A stretch of 26,637 nucleotides of DNA from an uncultured Kingella sp. (GCA_916720425.1 CAKARD010000005.1:1-26637), one strand, 5' to 3'; positions 8,534 through 17,335 are shown, counted from the stretch's first letter. A program made the numbers and translations. The notes: generated from the sequence alone by a model not told the origin.

Positions 8534-8737
8534 ATGAACAAAACCTTCATTATTGCCTTAACCGCAACTGCCTTTGCCTTAGATTCAACCAGTGCCATAG
8601 CCGCACCTAAACACAAACATCACGCCGCCCAAAAAGCTGCTGCAAAGAAAAAAGCCCCAAAAAAACCAATCGCCAAAAAGAAACTGGCACGCATTCATCA
8701 ACATCATCACTCATTCACCCCGAATCTTGCGCCGTAA
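8534..8737 (+). CDS. Small secreted Lys/His/Ala-rich protein
   Basis: A 67-residue ORF with a plausible Sec signal peptide (MNKTFIIALTATAFA...) and a likely cleavage site after SAIA (near residue 23). The mature part, about 44 residues, is very rich in Lys, His and Ala, with KHKHH near its start and an HQHHH cluster near its end. In composition it recalls the acid-shock protein Asr and other small His-rich periplasmic proteins, but I see no firm homology. Metal binding or acid buffering would be guesses from composition. The ribosome binding site is weak (AGAAAG, about 8 bases upstream). It stands alone between the permease terminator and the acnB leader. Confidence 0.6.
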   Translation: MNKTFIIALTATAFALDSTSAIAAPKHKHHAAQKAAAKKKAPKKPIAKKKLARIHQHHHSFTPNLAP

Positions 8738-8823
8738 TCACACTGCTTATCACAGCGCAATCATCAAAATAATCCACCCTAATTTTAGCTAAAATTAACA
8801 AATTTTACCCATTTTTGCTAATT

Positions 8824-8905
8824 TGGTTTATGATATAGTAGATTAAAACTATAGAGAGCGAACAAAAATCTAAACCAAGACATTCCGCTCTATTGATTTT
8901 TGCTC
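8824..8905 (+). promoter_or_regulatory. Palindrome-rich acnB leader with extended -10
   Basis: TATAGT (8834-8839) preceded by TGA looks like an extended -10. It is also the left arm of a perfect 6-bp inverted repeat with ACTATA (8848-8853), which is nested within TGGTTTA (8824-8830) and TAAACCA (8871-8877). Downstream, AGAGCG (8855-8860) can pair with CGCTCT (8886-8891), or CAAAAATC (8863-8870) with GATTTTTG (8895-8902); these two pairings compete. No good -35 is visible. Promoter plus operator or 5'-UTR structure is likely, but the details are inference. Confidence 0.45.
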
Positions 8906-9011
8906 ATTCACTATAAATTAAGATACAAGCGCGATTCAACGCCCCTGTCTTTCAATTTTAATCTTTTATTTTCATACAAGAAAAATACAACTTTACTTAG
9001 GAACAATCATT

Positions 9012-11597
9012 ATGTTAGACGCGTATCGTAAAGCCGCAGCCGAACGTGCTGCACAAGGTATCCCAGCTTTGCCATTAACTGCACAACAAATGGCTGATTT
9101 GGCTGAATTGTTGAAAAATCCGCCTGCTGGTGAAGGCGAGTTTTTGGTGGAATTATTAACGCACCGAGTGCCTGCTGGCGTGGACGATGCCGCAAAAGTG
9201 AAAGCATCTTTTTTGGCGGCAATTGCCGAAGGTTCGGCGCAAAGTCCATTGGTTTCACCTGAAAAAGCCACAGAATTATTGGGTACGATGCTCGGTGGTT
9301 ACAACATTCATCCTTTGATTGAATTGTTGGATAACGAAAAATTGGCACCGATTGCAGCAGACGGTTTGAAACATACTTTATTGATGTTTGATTCTTTCCA
9401 CGATGTGAAAGAAAAAGCCGACAAAGGCAATGTGCACGCTAAAGCCGTGTTGCAATCTTGGGCAGAGGCAGAGTGGTTTACTTCGCGCAAGGCTGTTCCT
9501 GAAAAAATTACCGTTACCGTATTCAAAGTAGACGGCGAAACCAATACCGATGATTTGTCGCCTGCACCTGATGCGTGGTCGCGTCCTGATATTCCGTTGC
9601 ACGCTTTGGCAATGTTGAAAAATCCACGTGATGGCATTACCCCTGATAAACCAGGCGAAATCGGTCCAATCAAATTGTTAGAAGAATTGAAAGCCAAAGG
9701 TCATTTGGTGGCTTACGTGGGCGATGTAGTCGGTACGGGCTCATCACGAAAATCTGCAACTAATTCAGTTATTTGGCATACGGGCGAAGACATTCCATTT
9801 GTACCCAATAAACGTTTTGGCGGCGTGTGCTTGGGTGGCAAAATCGCACCGATTTTCTTTAATACACAAGAAGATAGTGGCGCATTGCCCATTGAAGTAG
9901 ATGTCAGCAACCTGAAAATGGGCGATGTGGTGGATATTTTGCCATACGAGGGCAAAATCGTGAAAAACGGTGAAACCATCGCGCAATTTGAATTGAAATC
10001 GCAAGTCTTATTGGATGAGGTTCAAGCTGGTGGTCGCATTAACTTGATTATTGGTCGCGGTTTGACAGCGAAAGCGCGTGAAGCGTTGGGCTTACCTGCG
10101 TCCGACAAATTCCGCTTGCCGCAAGCCCCTGCACAAAGCAATGCAGGTTTCACTTTGGCACAAAAAATGGTTGGTCGTGCTTGCGGGCTGCCTGAAGGTC
10201 AAGGCGTACGTCCTGGCACTTACTGCGAACCTCGCATGACAACAGTCGGTTCGCAAGACACCACAGGCCCAATGACACGTGATGAATTAAAAGATTTGGC
10301 TTGTTTGGGTTTCTCGGCTGATTTGGTGATGCAATCGTTCTGCCACACCGCTGCTTATCCGAAACCCGTGGATGTGAAAACGCATAAAACCTTGCCACAA
10401 TTTATTTCCACACGTGGTGGTGTATCGTTGCGTCCTGGTGATGGCGTGATTCACTCTTGGCTCAATCGTTTGTTGTTGCCTGATACCGTAGGCACAGGCG
10501 GCGACTCACACACCCGCTTCCCGATTGGCATTTCATTCCCAGCAGGTTCGGGTTTGGTGGCGTTTGCCGCAGCAACAGGTGTGATGCCTTTGGATATGCC
10601 TGAATCTGTATTGGTACGCTTTTCAGGCAGCCTGCAACCTGGCGTAACTTTGCGTGATTTGGTTAATGCCATTCCATTGTATGCCATCAAACAAGGCTTA
10701 TTGACTGTGGCAAAAGCAGGCAAGAAAAATATTTTCTCGGGTCGTATTTTGGAAATTGAAGGTTTGCCAGATTTGAAAGTGGAACAAGCCTTTGAATTGA
10801 CAGACGCATCTGCAGAGCGTTCGGCTGCAGGTTGTACCGTCAAATTAAATAAAGAGCCGATTATTGAATATATCAATTCTAATATTGTCTTGATGAAAAA
10901 CATGATTGCAGATGGCTACCAAGATGCACGTACATTAGAACGCCGCATTAAAGCAATGGAGAAATGGTTGGCCAATCCACAATTATTGGAAGCCGATAAA
11001 GATGCTGAATATGCAGCCGTGATTGAAATCAACATGGATGACATCAAAGAGCCAATTATCGCCTGTCCAAACGACCCTGATGATGTGTGCTTTATGTCTG
11101 AAAAATCAGGCACCAAAATTGACGAAGTATTCATTGGTTCGTGCATGACGAATATTGGACACTTCCGCGCTGCATCCAAATTATTAGAAGGTAAAACCGA
11201 TATTCCTGTACGGTTATGGATGGCGCCGCCCACCAAAATGGACGCGCACCAATTGTCCGATGAAGGGCATTATGGCGTATTGGGTCGCGCGGGCGCACGT
11301 ATGGAAATGCCAGGTTGTTCATTGTGTATGGGTAACCAAGCGCAAGTTCATGAAGGCGCAACCGTAATGTCTACTTCAACACGTAACTTCCCGAATCGTT
11401 TGGGTAAAAACACCAATGTATTTTTGGGTTCTGCTGAATTGGCGGCGATTTGTTCTAAATTGGGTAAAATTCCAACCGTTGAAGAATATCAAGCCAACAT
11501 CGGTATCATCAATGAAAATGGCGATAAAATTTATCGTTATATGAACTTTAATCAAATTGATGAATACAATGAAGTAGCAGAAAAAGTTACGGTATAA
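9012..11597 (+). CDS. acnB: Aconitate hydratase B
   Basis: AcnB is the main TCA-cycle aconitase, interconverting citrate and isocitrate with a [4Fe-4S] cluster. At 861 residues it has the AcnB domain order: an N-terminal HEAT-like domain (about 1-155), the swivel domain (about 160-370, with VDGETNTDDLSPAPDAWSRPDIP), then the three cluster-binding domains. Cluster cysteines are Cys711 (GSCMTN), Cys769 and Cys772 (GCSLCMGNQ). AGGA at 8999-9002 is the ribosome binding site. The gene is clearly richer in GC and TTG leucine codons than the next gene, rnc (for example 33 G/C of 60 at 11281-11340 against 11 of 60 at 11701-11760). It contains an exact AGGCAGCCTGCA uptake word. Import by transformation is possible. 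Confidence 0.98.
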   Translation: MLDAYRKAAAERAAQGIPALPLTAQQMADLAELLKNPPAGEGEFLVELLTHRVPAGVDDAAKVKASFLAAIAEGSAQSPLVSPEKATELLGTMLGGYNIHPLIELLDNEKLAPIAADGLKHTLLMFDSFHDVKEKADKGNVHAKAVLQSWAEAEWFTSRKAVPEKITVTVFKVDGETNTDDLSPAPDAWSRPDIPLHALAMLKNPRDGITPDKPGEIGPIKLLEELKAKGHLVAYVGDVVGTGSSRKSATNSVIWHTGEDIPFVPNKRFGGVCLGGKIAPIFFNTQEDSGALPIEVDVSNLKMGDVVDILPYEGKIVKNGETIAQFELKSQVLLDEVQAGGRINLIIGRGLTAKAREALGLPASDKFRLPQAPAQSNAGFTLAQKMVGRACGLPEGQGVRPGTYCEPRMTTVGSQDTTGPMTRDELKDLACLGFSADLVMQSFCHTAAYPKPVDVKTHKTLPQFISTRGGVSLRPGDGVIHSWLNRLLLPDTVGTGGDSHTRFPIGISFPAGSGLVAFAAATGVMPLDMPESVLVRFSGSLQPGVTLRDLVNAIPLYAIKQGLLTVAKAGKKNIFSGRILEIEGLPDLKVEQAFELTDASAERSAAGCTVKLNKEPIIEYINSNIVLMKNMIADGYQDARTLERRIKAMEKWLANPQLLEADKDAEYAAVIEINMDDIKEPIIACPNDPDDVCFMSEKSGTKIDEVFIGSCMTNIGHFRAASKLLEGKTDIPVRLWMAPPTKMDAHQLSDEGHYGVLGRAGARMEMPGCSLCMGNQAQVHEGATVMSTSTRNFPNRLGKNTNVFLGSAELAAICSKLGKIPTVEEYQANIGIINENGDKIYRYMNFNQIDEYNEVAEKVTV
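10625..10636 (+). other. DNA uptake sequence, Kingella dialect, inside acnB
   Basis: Exact AGGCAGCCTGCA, the 12-mer described as the Kingella kingae-type uptake sequence. It encodes part of SGSLQPG in AcnB. A given 12-mer is expected only about 0.003 times on both strands of a window this size, and this one occurs twice. Confidence 0.7.
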
Positions 11598-11604
11598 GAT
11601 AGTT

Positions 11605-11640
11605 TATCGTGGCCACGTGTTGCACCGCGTAGCCACGATA
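11605..11640 (+). terminator. Stem-loop after acnB
   Basis: TATCGTGGC (11605-11613) pairs perfectly with GCCACGATA (11632-11640). No T-tract follows, so it may be a 3'-end stabiliser or a weak terminator between acnB and rnc. Confidence 0.45.
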
Positions 11641-11675
11641 TCTAAAATTTCAGTATAGCCGTTAAGGAAAATTGA

Positions 11676-12386
11676 ATGGGTATTTCACCTAAATGTCAGT
11701 ATATAGAACAATTACAACATAAAATTGAATATAAATTCAAACAAAAAGAATTATTAGCACAAGCACTCACTCACCGCAGCTATTCTAGCAAAAATAACGA
11801 AAGATTAGAATTTATTGGCGATAGCATACTCAATTACACCATCGCCAAGATGTTGTTTGAAGCCTTTCCCAGCTTATCAGAAGGTCGTTTATCCCAACTG
11901 CGCGCGCAATTAGTTAAAGAAGCAACTTTAGCAGAAATCGCCCGCGAATTAAAATTAGGACAAACCTTAAATTTAGGTATAGGAGAATTAAAAAGTGGTG
12001 GGATAGATCGCACGTCTATTTTAGCCGATGCATTAGAAGCATTATTTGCCGCCATCAGTCTAGATAGTCATTTTAATGATGCCGAACAAACCATTCGTAA
12101 ATTATTCATTCATCGAATTCAAAAATTAAATATCCATACCCAAGCCAAAGATGCAAAAACTCAACTACAAGAATTGTTACAAAGTCATAAATTGGATCTT
12201 CCTAAATATCGCATAGAACAACAAACAGGACATGGTATAGAGGCACAATTTGATGTTTCCTGTGATCTGGGTCAATTAGGACACATAACATACGCTCGCG
12301 CCAATTCACGCCGTTGTGCTGAACAAAAATGTGCTGAACAAGCATTACAATGGCTAAAAACCTATTTAGAAAAATGTCATGATTAA
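11676..12386 (+). CDS. rnc: Ribonuclease III
   Basis: RNase III cuts double-stranded RNA, including the rRNA precursor. The 236-residue product has the usual two parts. The catalytic domain (about 1-150) has the signature NERLEFIGDSILN and the second metal-site motif DALEALFAAISLD. The double-stranded RNA-binding domain (about 157-232) starts at DAKTQLQELLQSH and ends in the Ala-rich CAEQKCAEQALQWL helix. AGGA lies 8 bases ahead of the ATG. In many proteobacteria rnc is followed by era; here it stands alone and meets infB tail to tail. The gene is very AT-rich, unlike its neighbour acnB. Confidence 0.96.
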   Translation: MGISPKCQYIEQLQHKIEYKFKQKELLAQALTHRSYSSKNNERLEFIGDSILNYTIAKMLFEAFPSLSEGRLSQLRAQLVKEATLAEIARELKLGQTLNLGIGELKSGGIDRTSILADALEALFAAISLDSHFNDAEQTIRKLFIHRIQKLNIHTQAKDAKTQLQELLQSHKLDLPKYRIEQQTGHGIEAQFDVSCDLGQLGHITYARANSRRCAEQKCAEQALQWLKTYLEKCHD

Positions 12387-12409
12387 ATAAAAAATTTGAT
12401 CCACAATAT

Positions 12410-12439
12410 AAAAAAGACTGGGCTTGTTTTAACCCAGTC
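12410..12439 (-). terminator. Intrinsic terminator of infB (possibly bidirectional)
   Basis: GACTGGG (12416-12422) and CCCAGTC (12433-12439) form a 7-bp stem between the convergent rnc and infB genes. On the minus strand it is followed by six Ts (12410-12415). On the plus strand the tail CATTTTGT is weaker but may help end rnc transcripts. Confidence 0.82.
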
Positions 12440-12448
12440 CATTTTGTA

Positions 12449-15289
12449 TTACAACGTACGTGCGACTTCAATCATATCAAAGCATTCCAGTTGGTCGCCT
12501 TCCATGATTTCGTTGAAGTTTTTAATCATCAAGCCACACTCAAAGCCCATGCGAACTTCTTTTACATCGTCTTTAAAGCGTTTCAATGACGACAATTCAC
12601 CCGTGTGAATCACGACATTGTTGCGAATTACACGCACTTTACTGTCGCGTTTCACCACGCCATCGGTAACCATACAGCCCGCAATATTGCCGACTTTAGA
12701 CACCGTAATCACTTGACGAATTTCTACCATACCTGTGATTTGCTCTTTCTCTTCTGGCGACAACATACCGCTCATGGCAGCCTTAACATCATCAATGGCA
12801 TCGTAAATGATGTTGTAGTAGCGGATTTCTACGCCTTCATTTTCGGCCAGTTTACGTGCTGCGCCGTCTGCGCGAACGTTAAAGCCAATAATCAATGCGC
12901 CAGAGGCAATCGCCAAGTTGACATCGCTTTCTGAAATACCACCTACGCCGCTATGCAAGACTTGTACACGTACTTCATCGGTAGACAATTTTTGCAGGCT
13001 GCCTGCCAATGCTTCGTATGAACCTTGTACGTCTGCTTTTATGATAACCGACAGATTTTGTGCTTGATTGTCGCCCATGTTGTTGAACATGTTTTCCAAT
13101 TTGGCTGCTTGTTGTTTCGCCAAACGCACATCGCGGAATTTGCCTTGACGGAACAAAGCCACTTCACGTGCTTTTTTCTCATCTGCCAAGACAAGGGCAT
13201 CTTCGCCTGCATTCGGTACGTCTGACAAACCCAAAATTTCCACAGGAATAGATGGGCCTGCTTCGTTAATGGGTTTACCGTTTTCGTCCATCATGGCACG
13301 AACTTTACCAAATGCTGTGCCAGCCAACAGCATATCGCCTTTTTTCAACGTACCGCTTTGTACCAATAAAGTGGCTACCGCACCACGACCTTTGTCCAAA
13401 CGGGCTTCCACAATCAAGCCTTTGGCAGGCGCATCAACAGGCGCAGTCAATTCCAATACTTCGGCTTCCAGCAACACAGCTTCCAATAATTTGTCAATAT
13501 TGATGCCTTTTTTCGCAGAAACATCAACAAATTGAACATCACCGCCCCATTCATCGCTTACAACTTCATGTTGGGTTAATTCTTGACGAATACGCTCGGG
13601 ATTGGCTGCTTCTTTATCAATTTTGTTGACCGCAACCACAATAGGCACACCAGCAGCTTTTGCGTGAGCAATGGCTTCTACGGTTTGTGGCATCACGCCA
13701 TCATCAGCAGCAACAACCAAAATCACAATATCAGTCGCTTGCGCACCACGCGCACGCATGGCAGTAAAGGCTTCGTGTCCTGGTGTATCCAAGAACGTAA
13801 CCACGCCTTTGGGTGTTTCAACGTGATACGCGCCAATGTGTTGTGTGATACCGCCTGCTTCGCCCGCCACGACTTTGGTACGGCGAATGTAGTCCAACAG
13901 TGATGTTTTACCGTGGTCAACGTGTCCCATTACGGTAACCACAGGTGGGCGCGGTAAGGCATCGGCAACAATGGTAGCTTCTTCATTTAAGAATGCGTCA
14001 GGGTCATCAATTGCGGCAGGTTTACCGATGTGTCCCATTTCTTCCACCACAAGCAGTGCAGTATCTTGGTCAAGTGATTGGTTGATGGTAACCATCATGC
14101 CCATTTTCATTAAAGCTTTTACAACTTCCACGCCTTTAACGGCCATTTTGTGTGCTAAATCAGCAACAGTAATGGTTTCTGGCACCAAAACCTCATGAAC
14201 AACGGGTTCAGTGGGTGCTTGGAAACCATGTTGATTGGGTTGAAGTTTGAGTTTTTTACTTTTTTTGTTACCACCGCGTATACGCTCTTCATCTTGATTA
14301 ACATGACGATTATCACGCCCTTTGCTTTTACCACTGATTTTTCCACGCGGTGAATCATCATCGCGACTATGGCGGCGATCTTCTTTTTTGCGACTGCCAC
14401 TACTTGGATTTTCTGTTTCATTTGTGTGTTTGGTAACCACAGCAGGTTTATTTGCTTTTTTATCTTTACCAGCAGATGACACTTTATCATCAGTTTTAGC
14501 CAAGTTTTTTTTCTTATCAGCTTGAGGTTTGGTTTCCTGTTTTTCTTTTTTTTCTTGTTCTTTTTTAACTGATTCCAAACGGGCTTGCTCTACAATTTTC
14601 TGCTTTGCCGCCTCGCGTTGTGCCTGACGTTCGGCACGTTGTACTTTTTCACGCAATAACTGTTCTTGTGCTTCACGACGACGACGTGCTTGCTCCTCTT
14701 CCTGCGCACGACGAGCTGCCTCTTCTGCATTAACCACTTCTACAGGAGTAGGCAATGGCGCAGGTTCAAAGGCCTTATTTTCCTTATTTTTTTTACCATT
14801 ACGATCGCGTTTATTACGACTACGTCCATCATCTTTGTGATTTTCATCTTTACGCACCAGTTCTTTACTGGTTCTTTTAACTTCAACTTCCTGAATAGGC
14901 TCTATTGTTTTTTGTGGCTCAACGACTGTATTTTTTGCTTCTTGAGTGGCAGGGGTGGTTGGTTTTTCTTGTTCCACCACCACTGTTTCTACGGGCGAAA
15001 CCAGTGTTTTATCTACTTTATCAGCAGATTTTTTATGTTTAGCCGCACGAAGACGCTCTGCTTCTGCCATAGCCGCTGCACGTTTCGCTTCACGTTCCAA
15101 ATCCGTAGTTGAGGTATTTTCAGGTTGAGATGCCGCTACTGGTTCAGGTATGGCTGAAATATTATTGTGTTGTGTTTCGGCCTCTTTTTCTGCTTTTAAT
15201 TGTGCCAAAAGTGCCTGTTTTTCATCTTCAGACAGCTGGCGGCGTTTTTTATGTTGAACTGTCGTTCCTTGATTTTGTTTATTACTCAT
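12449..15289 (-). CDS. infB: Translation initiation factor IF-2
   Basis: IF-2 is the GTPase that brings initiator tRNA to the 30S subunit and promotes subunit joining. The product is 946 residues. The first ~340 are a low-complexity, Lys/Glu/Ala/Arg-rich linker with repeated KEEQARRRREAQEQ-like charged helices. An IF2N-type domain follows (near 365-425). The GTPase starts near residue 455 with GHVDHGKTS, DTPGHEAF and NKID, and the C-terminal domains end at CFDMIEVARTL. GAGGT sits 5 bases before the ATG. It lies 12 bases after nusA. The G-domain and C-terminal part is GC-richer and uses TTG for leucine (34 G/C of 60 at 13741-13800), while the N-terminal part is AT-rich (18 of 60 at 14521-14580). 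It carries an uptake word. Confidence 0.98.
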   Translation of the reverse strand: MSNKQNQGTTVQHKKRRQLSEDEKQALLAQLKAEKEAETQHNNISAIPEPVAASQPENTSTTDLEREAKRAAAMAEAERLRAAKHKKSADKVDKTLVSPVETVVVEQEKPTTPATQEAKNTVVEPQKTIEPIQEVEVKRTSKELVRKDENHKDDGRSRNKRDRNGKKNKENKAFEPAPLPTPVEVVNAEEAARRAQEEEQARRRREAQEQLLREKVQRAERQAQREAAKQKIVEQARLESVKKEQEKKEKQETKPQADKKKNLAKTDDKVSSAGKDKKANKPAVVTKHTNETENPSSGSRKKEDRRHSRDDDSPRGKISGKSKGRDNRHVNQDEERIRGGNKKSKKLKLQPNQHGFQAPTEPVVHEVLVPETITVADLAHKMAVKGVEVVKALMKMGMMVTINQSLDQDTALLVVEEMGHIGKPAAIDDPDAFLNEEATIVADALPRPPVVTVMGHVDHGKTSLLDYIRRTKVVAGEAGGITQHIGAYHVETPKGVVTFLDTPGHEAFTAMRARGAQATDIVILVVAADDGVMPQTVEAIAHAKAAGVPIVVAVNKIDKEAANPERIRQELTQHEVVSDEWGGDVQFVDVSAKKGINIDKLLEAVLLEAEVLELTAPVDAPAKGLIVEARLDKGRGAVATLLVQSGTLKKGDMLLAGTAFGKVRAMMDENGKPINEAGPSIPVEILGLSDVPNAGEDALVLADEKKAREVALFRQGKFRDVRLAKQQAAKLENMFNNMGDNQAQNLSVIIKADVQGSYEALAGSLQKLSTDEVRVQVLHSGVGGISESDVNLAIASGALIIGFNVRADGAARKLAENEGVEIRYYNIIYDAIDDVKAAMSGMLSPEEKEQITGMVEIRQVITVSKVGNIAGCMVTDGVVKRDSKVRVIRNNVVIHTGELSSLKRFKDDVKEVRMGFECGLMIKNFNEIMEGDQLECFDMIEVARTL
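12993..13004 (-). other. DNA uptake sequence, Kingella dialect, inside infB
   Basis: Exact AGGCAGCCTGCA on the minus strand, coding for the GSLQ part of LAGSLQKLST in IF-2. It is the second exact copy of the word found in acnB. Confidence 0.7.
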
Positions 15290-15301
15290 AATTAAACCTC
15301 A

Positions 15302-16801
15302 TTATTCTTGATTGTTTTCATCAAACCAATGCGCTCGCGCTGCCAAAATCACTTTCTGTGCTGTTGTTTCATCTACATTTGTGATTTCCATTAATTCATC
15401 AATAGCCAATTCAGCCAAATCATTGCGATGGGTAATATTAGCCTGTGCCAACTTTTGCAACATATTTTCATCTATACCATCTAGACTTTTCACCTCATCA
15501 TCAATGCGACTAATCTGTTCTTCAGCATAAAGTGCAGCTTGCAACACCGCATCACGCGCACGCGCACGTAGATCCTCTATCATTGCCTCATCAATGCCTT
15601 CTATATCCAACAAATCGTTCAATGGTACATAAGCAACTTCTTCAATATCAACAAAACCTTCAGACACTAAACCCATAGCAATATTTTCATCAATATTTAA
15701 TTTCTCCATAAACATATCACGCAATTGTGCAATTTCAGTTTCATCACGTTTTTGCGCTTGTTCTTCAGTTAAAACATTCAATTCAAAACCTGTTAAATCT
15801 GAAGCCAACCGTACATTGCGTCCATTTTTACCAATAGCCAATGCCAACTGATCTTCTTCAACAATTACATCTGCACTATTTAATTCTTCATCAATAACAA
15901 TGCGACTCACTTTAGCAGGAGAAAATGCATTCACAATAAAATCAGCAGGATTATCCGACCACAACAATACATCAATACGTTCTCCCACTTCATTAGACAC
16001 CGCATTCACACGAGAGCCACGCACACCAATACAGGTTCCTTGTGGATCAATCCGTTGATCATTAGATTTCACGGCAATTTTAGCGCGTTGTCCCACATCA
16101 CGTGCCACACGTTTAATTTCTAAAATACCGTCTTTAATTTCGGGCACAGCTTGTTCAAATAACTTGCTCAAAAATTCAGGCGCAGCACGACTTAATAACA
16201 CCTGTTTACGTCCACCGTTATACTCTTCCACTTTTAAAAACAAAGCACGAATGCGATCGCCGCTACGATAATTTTCACGTGGCAATGTATGCTCACGTGG
16301 AATCAGCGCATCCAATTTAGGCGCAATCTCAACAACTACCCCAGTACGATCCAAACGCTTTACGGTTCCCGATACAATATCATCACGATTAACTAAAAAC
16401 GCATTAAGAATTTGTTCGCGTTCAGCATCGCGGATTTTTTGCAAGATAATTTGTTTGGCTGTTTGCGCGGCTTGGCGACCAAATGCTTCGTTAGGAATTT
16501 CTTCCTCATAATAATCGCCAATTTCAATCTCAATATCAGGGACTTCTTCTTGGATTTGCTCAATGGTTTTTTCTAATTCAGGATACATATAATCCAAATC
16601 TGCCACGATTTTCCAACGGCGCACCGTTTTATATTCACCCGTATCGCGATGAATATGAACTTGCAGATCCATTTGTTCACGATCTGCCTTTTTCTTGGCA
16701 GCAATACCCAATGCGGTTTCCAAAGCTTCAAATACCACATCTGCCCCTACATTTTTTTCACTTGCTAAAGCTTCTGCCAATAATAAAATCTCACGACTCA
16801 T
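15302..16801 (-). CDS. nusA: Transcription termination/antitermination factor NusA
   Basis: NusA binds RNA polymerase and nascent RNA and modulates pausing, termination and antitermination. The 499-residue product shows the full domain series: the N-terminal polymerase-binding domain (about 1-125), S1 (about 135-200, VSGTVKRLDRTGVVVEI), KH1 and KH2 (about 230-345, with GTCIGVRGSRVNAV and LAIGKNGRNVRLA), and two C-terminal acidic helix-hairpin-helix repeats (about 365-430 and 440-495). A strong AAGGAGA site precedes the ATG. It lies 18 bases after rimP and 12 before infB, the classical rimP-nusA-infB operon. It is AT-rich throughout, unlike the downstream half of infB. Confidence 0.98.
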   Translation of the reverse strand: MSREILLLAEALASEKNVGADVVFEALETALGIAAKKKADREQMDLQVHIHRDTGEYKTVRRWKIVADLDYMYPELEKTIEQIQEEVPDIEIEIGDYYEEEIPNEAFGRQAAQTAKQIILQKIRDAEREQILNAFLVNRDDIVSGTVKRLDRTGVVVEIAPKLDALIPREHTLPRENYRSGDRIRALFLKVEEYNGGRKQVLLSRAAPEFLSKLFEQAVPEIKDGILEIKRVARDVGQRAKIAVKSNDQRIDPQGTCIGVRGSRVNAVSNEVGERIDVLLWSDNPADFIVNAFSPAKVSRIVIDEELNSADVIVEEDQLALAIGKNGRNVRLASDLTGFELNVLTEEQAQKRDETEIAQLRDMFMEKLNIDENIAMGLVSEGFVDIEEVAYVPLNDLLDIEGIDEAMIEDLRARARDAVLQAALYAEEQISRIDDEVKSLDGIDENMLQKLAQANITHRNDLAELAIDELMEITNVDETTAQKVILAARAHWFDENNQE

Positions 16802-16819
16802 TACGTATCTCCTTAATAA

Positions 16820-17257
16820 TTAAAATTTAAACTCAGGTTTAATGCGTGCTTTATCAATATTATCCAACTCAATAAACACATCTTTATCATCAACAACCAA
16901 AGTTAGCATATGCGTTTGTTCATCAAACGATCCAATACGACCTATAAAGTTTTTTTGTCCATCAATAGGCAAACGTGTTTTTAATTTAACCAAACTACCA
17001 TTAAAGCGTACAAAATCAGCCACTTTTTTGAGCGGCCTATCTAAACCAGGACTAGAAATTTCCAAATTTTTATAATCCACCTCTTCCACTAAAAACACGC
17101 GACTTAAATGATTACTCACCGTCGCACAATCTTCAACAGTAATACCTTCAGGTTTATCAATAAACACACGCAACGTACCTTGAGGGGTTAGCTCAAAATC
17201 CACACACTCATAACCTAAACCAGGTAAAGTCGTATTTAAAATAGATTGAATATCCAT
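16820..17257 (-). CDS. rimP: Ribosome maturation factor RimP
   Basis: RimP helps assemble the 30S subunit. From the ATG at 17255-17257 the product is 145 residues, beginning MDIQSILNTTLPGLGYECVDFEL. The family core LRVFIDKPEGITVEDC, the SNHLSRVFLVEE segment and EISSPGLDRPLKK are all present, followed by the C-terminal SH3-like domain. The frame is open further upstream, but that part crosses the hairpin leader and promoter and is not family-like, so the shorter start is right. AAGG lies about 12 bases before the ATG, a somewhat long spacing. First gene of rimP-nusA-infB. Confidence 0.95.
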   Translation of the reverse strand: MDIQSILNTTLPGLGYECVDFELTPQGTLRVFIDKPEGITVEDCATVSNHLSRVFLVEEVDYKNLEISSPGLDRPLKKVADFVRFNGSLVKLKTRLPIDGQKNFIGRIGSFDEQTHMLTLVVDDKDVFIELDNIDKARIKPEFKF

Positions 17258-17284
17258 AAATATAAATAGCCTTGCTTTAAATGC

Positions 17285-17311
17285 AAAAAAATGACCACTA
17301 GGGTCATTTTT
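17285..17311 (-). promoter_or_regulatory. Terminator-like hairpin in the rimP leader (candidate attenuator)
   Basis: On the minus strand AAAAATGACC and GGTCATTTTT form a perfect 10-bp stem with loop CTAGT. The 3' arm runs into a total of seven Ts (17291-17285). It begins about 18 bases after the predicted start site of the rimP promoter and about 28 bases before the rimP ATG, so it would end transcripts early unless bypassed. Confidence 0.6.
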
Positions 17312-17335
17312 CACTTGTCCAGAAAAATTTGTGTC

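Noticed and set aside
10185..10196. GGGCTGCCTGAA in acnB as a Simonsiella-type uptake word.
   Set aside because: One mismatch to the published 12-mer, and it encodes the conserved GLPEG of AcnB, so it may be chance.
10451..10903. 150-residue minus-strand ORF opposite acnB.
   Set aside because: It is fully inside acnB, has no recognisable motif and fits the pattern of antisense shadow frames in this GC-richer gene.
14666..15112. 148-residue plus-strand ORF opposite infB.
   Set aside because: Phe/Cys-rich shadow of the Lys/Glu-rich IF-2 linker on the other strand, with no ribosome binding site.
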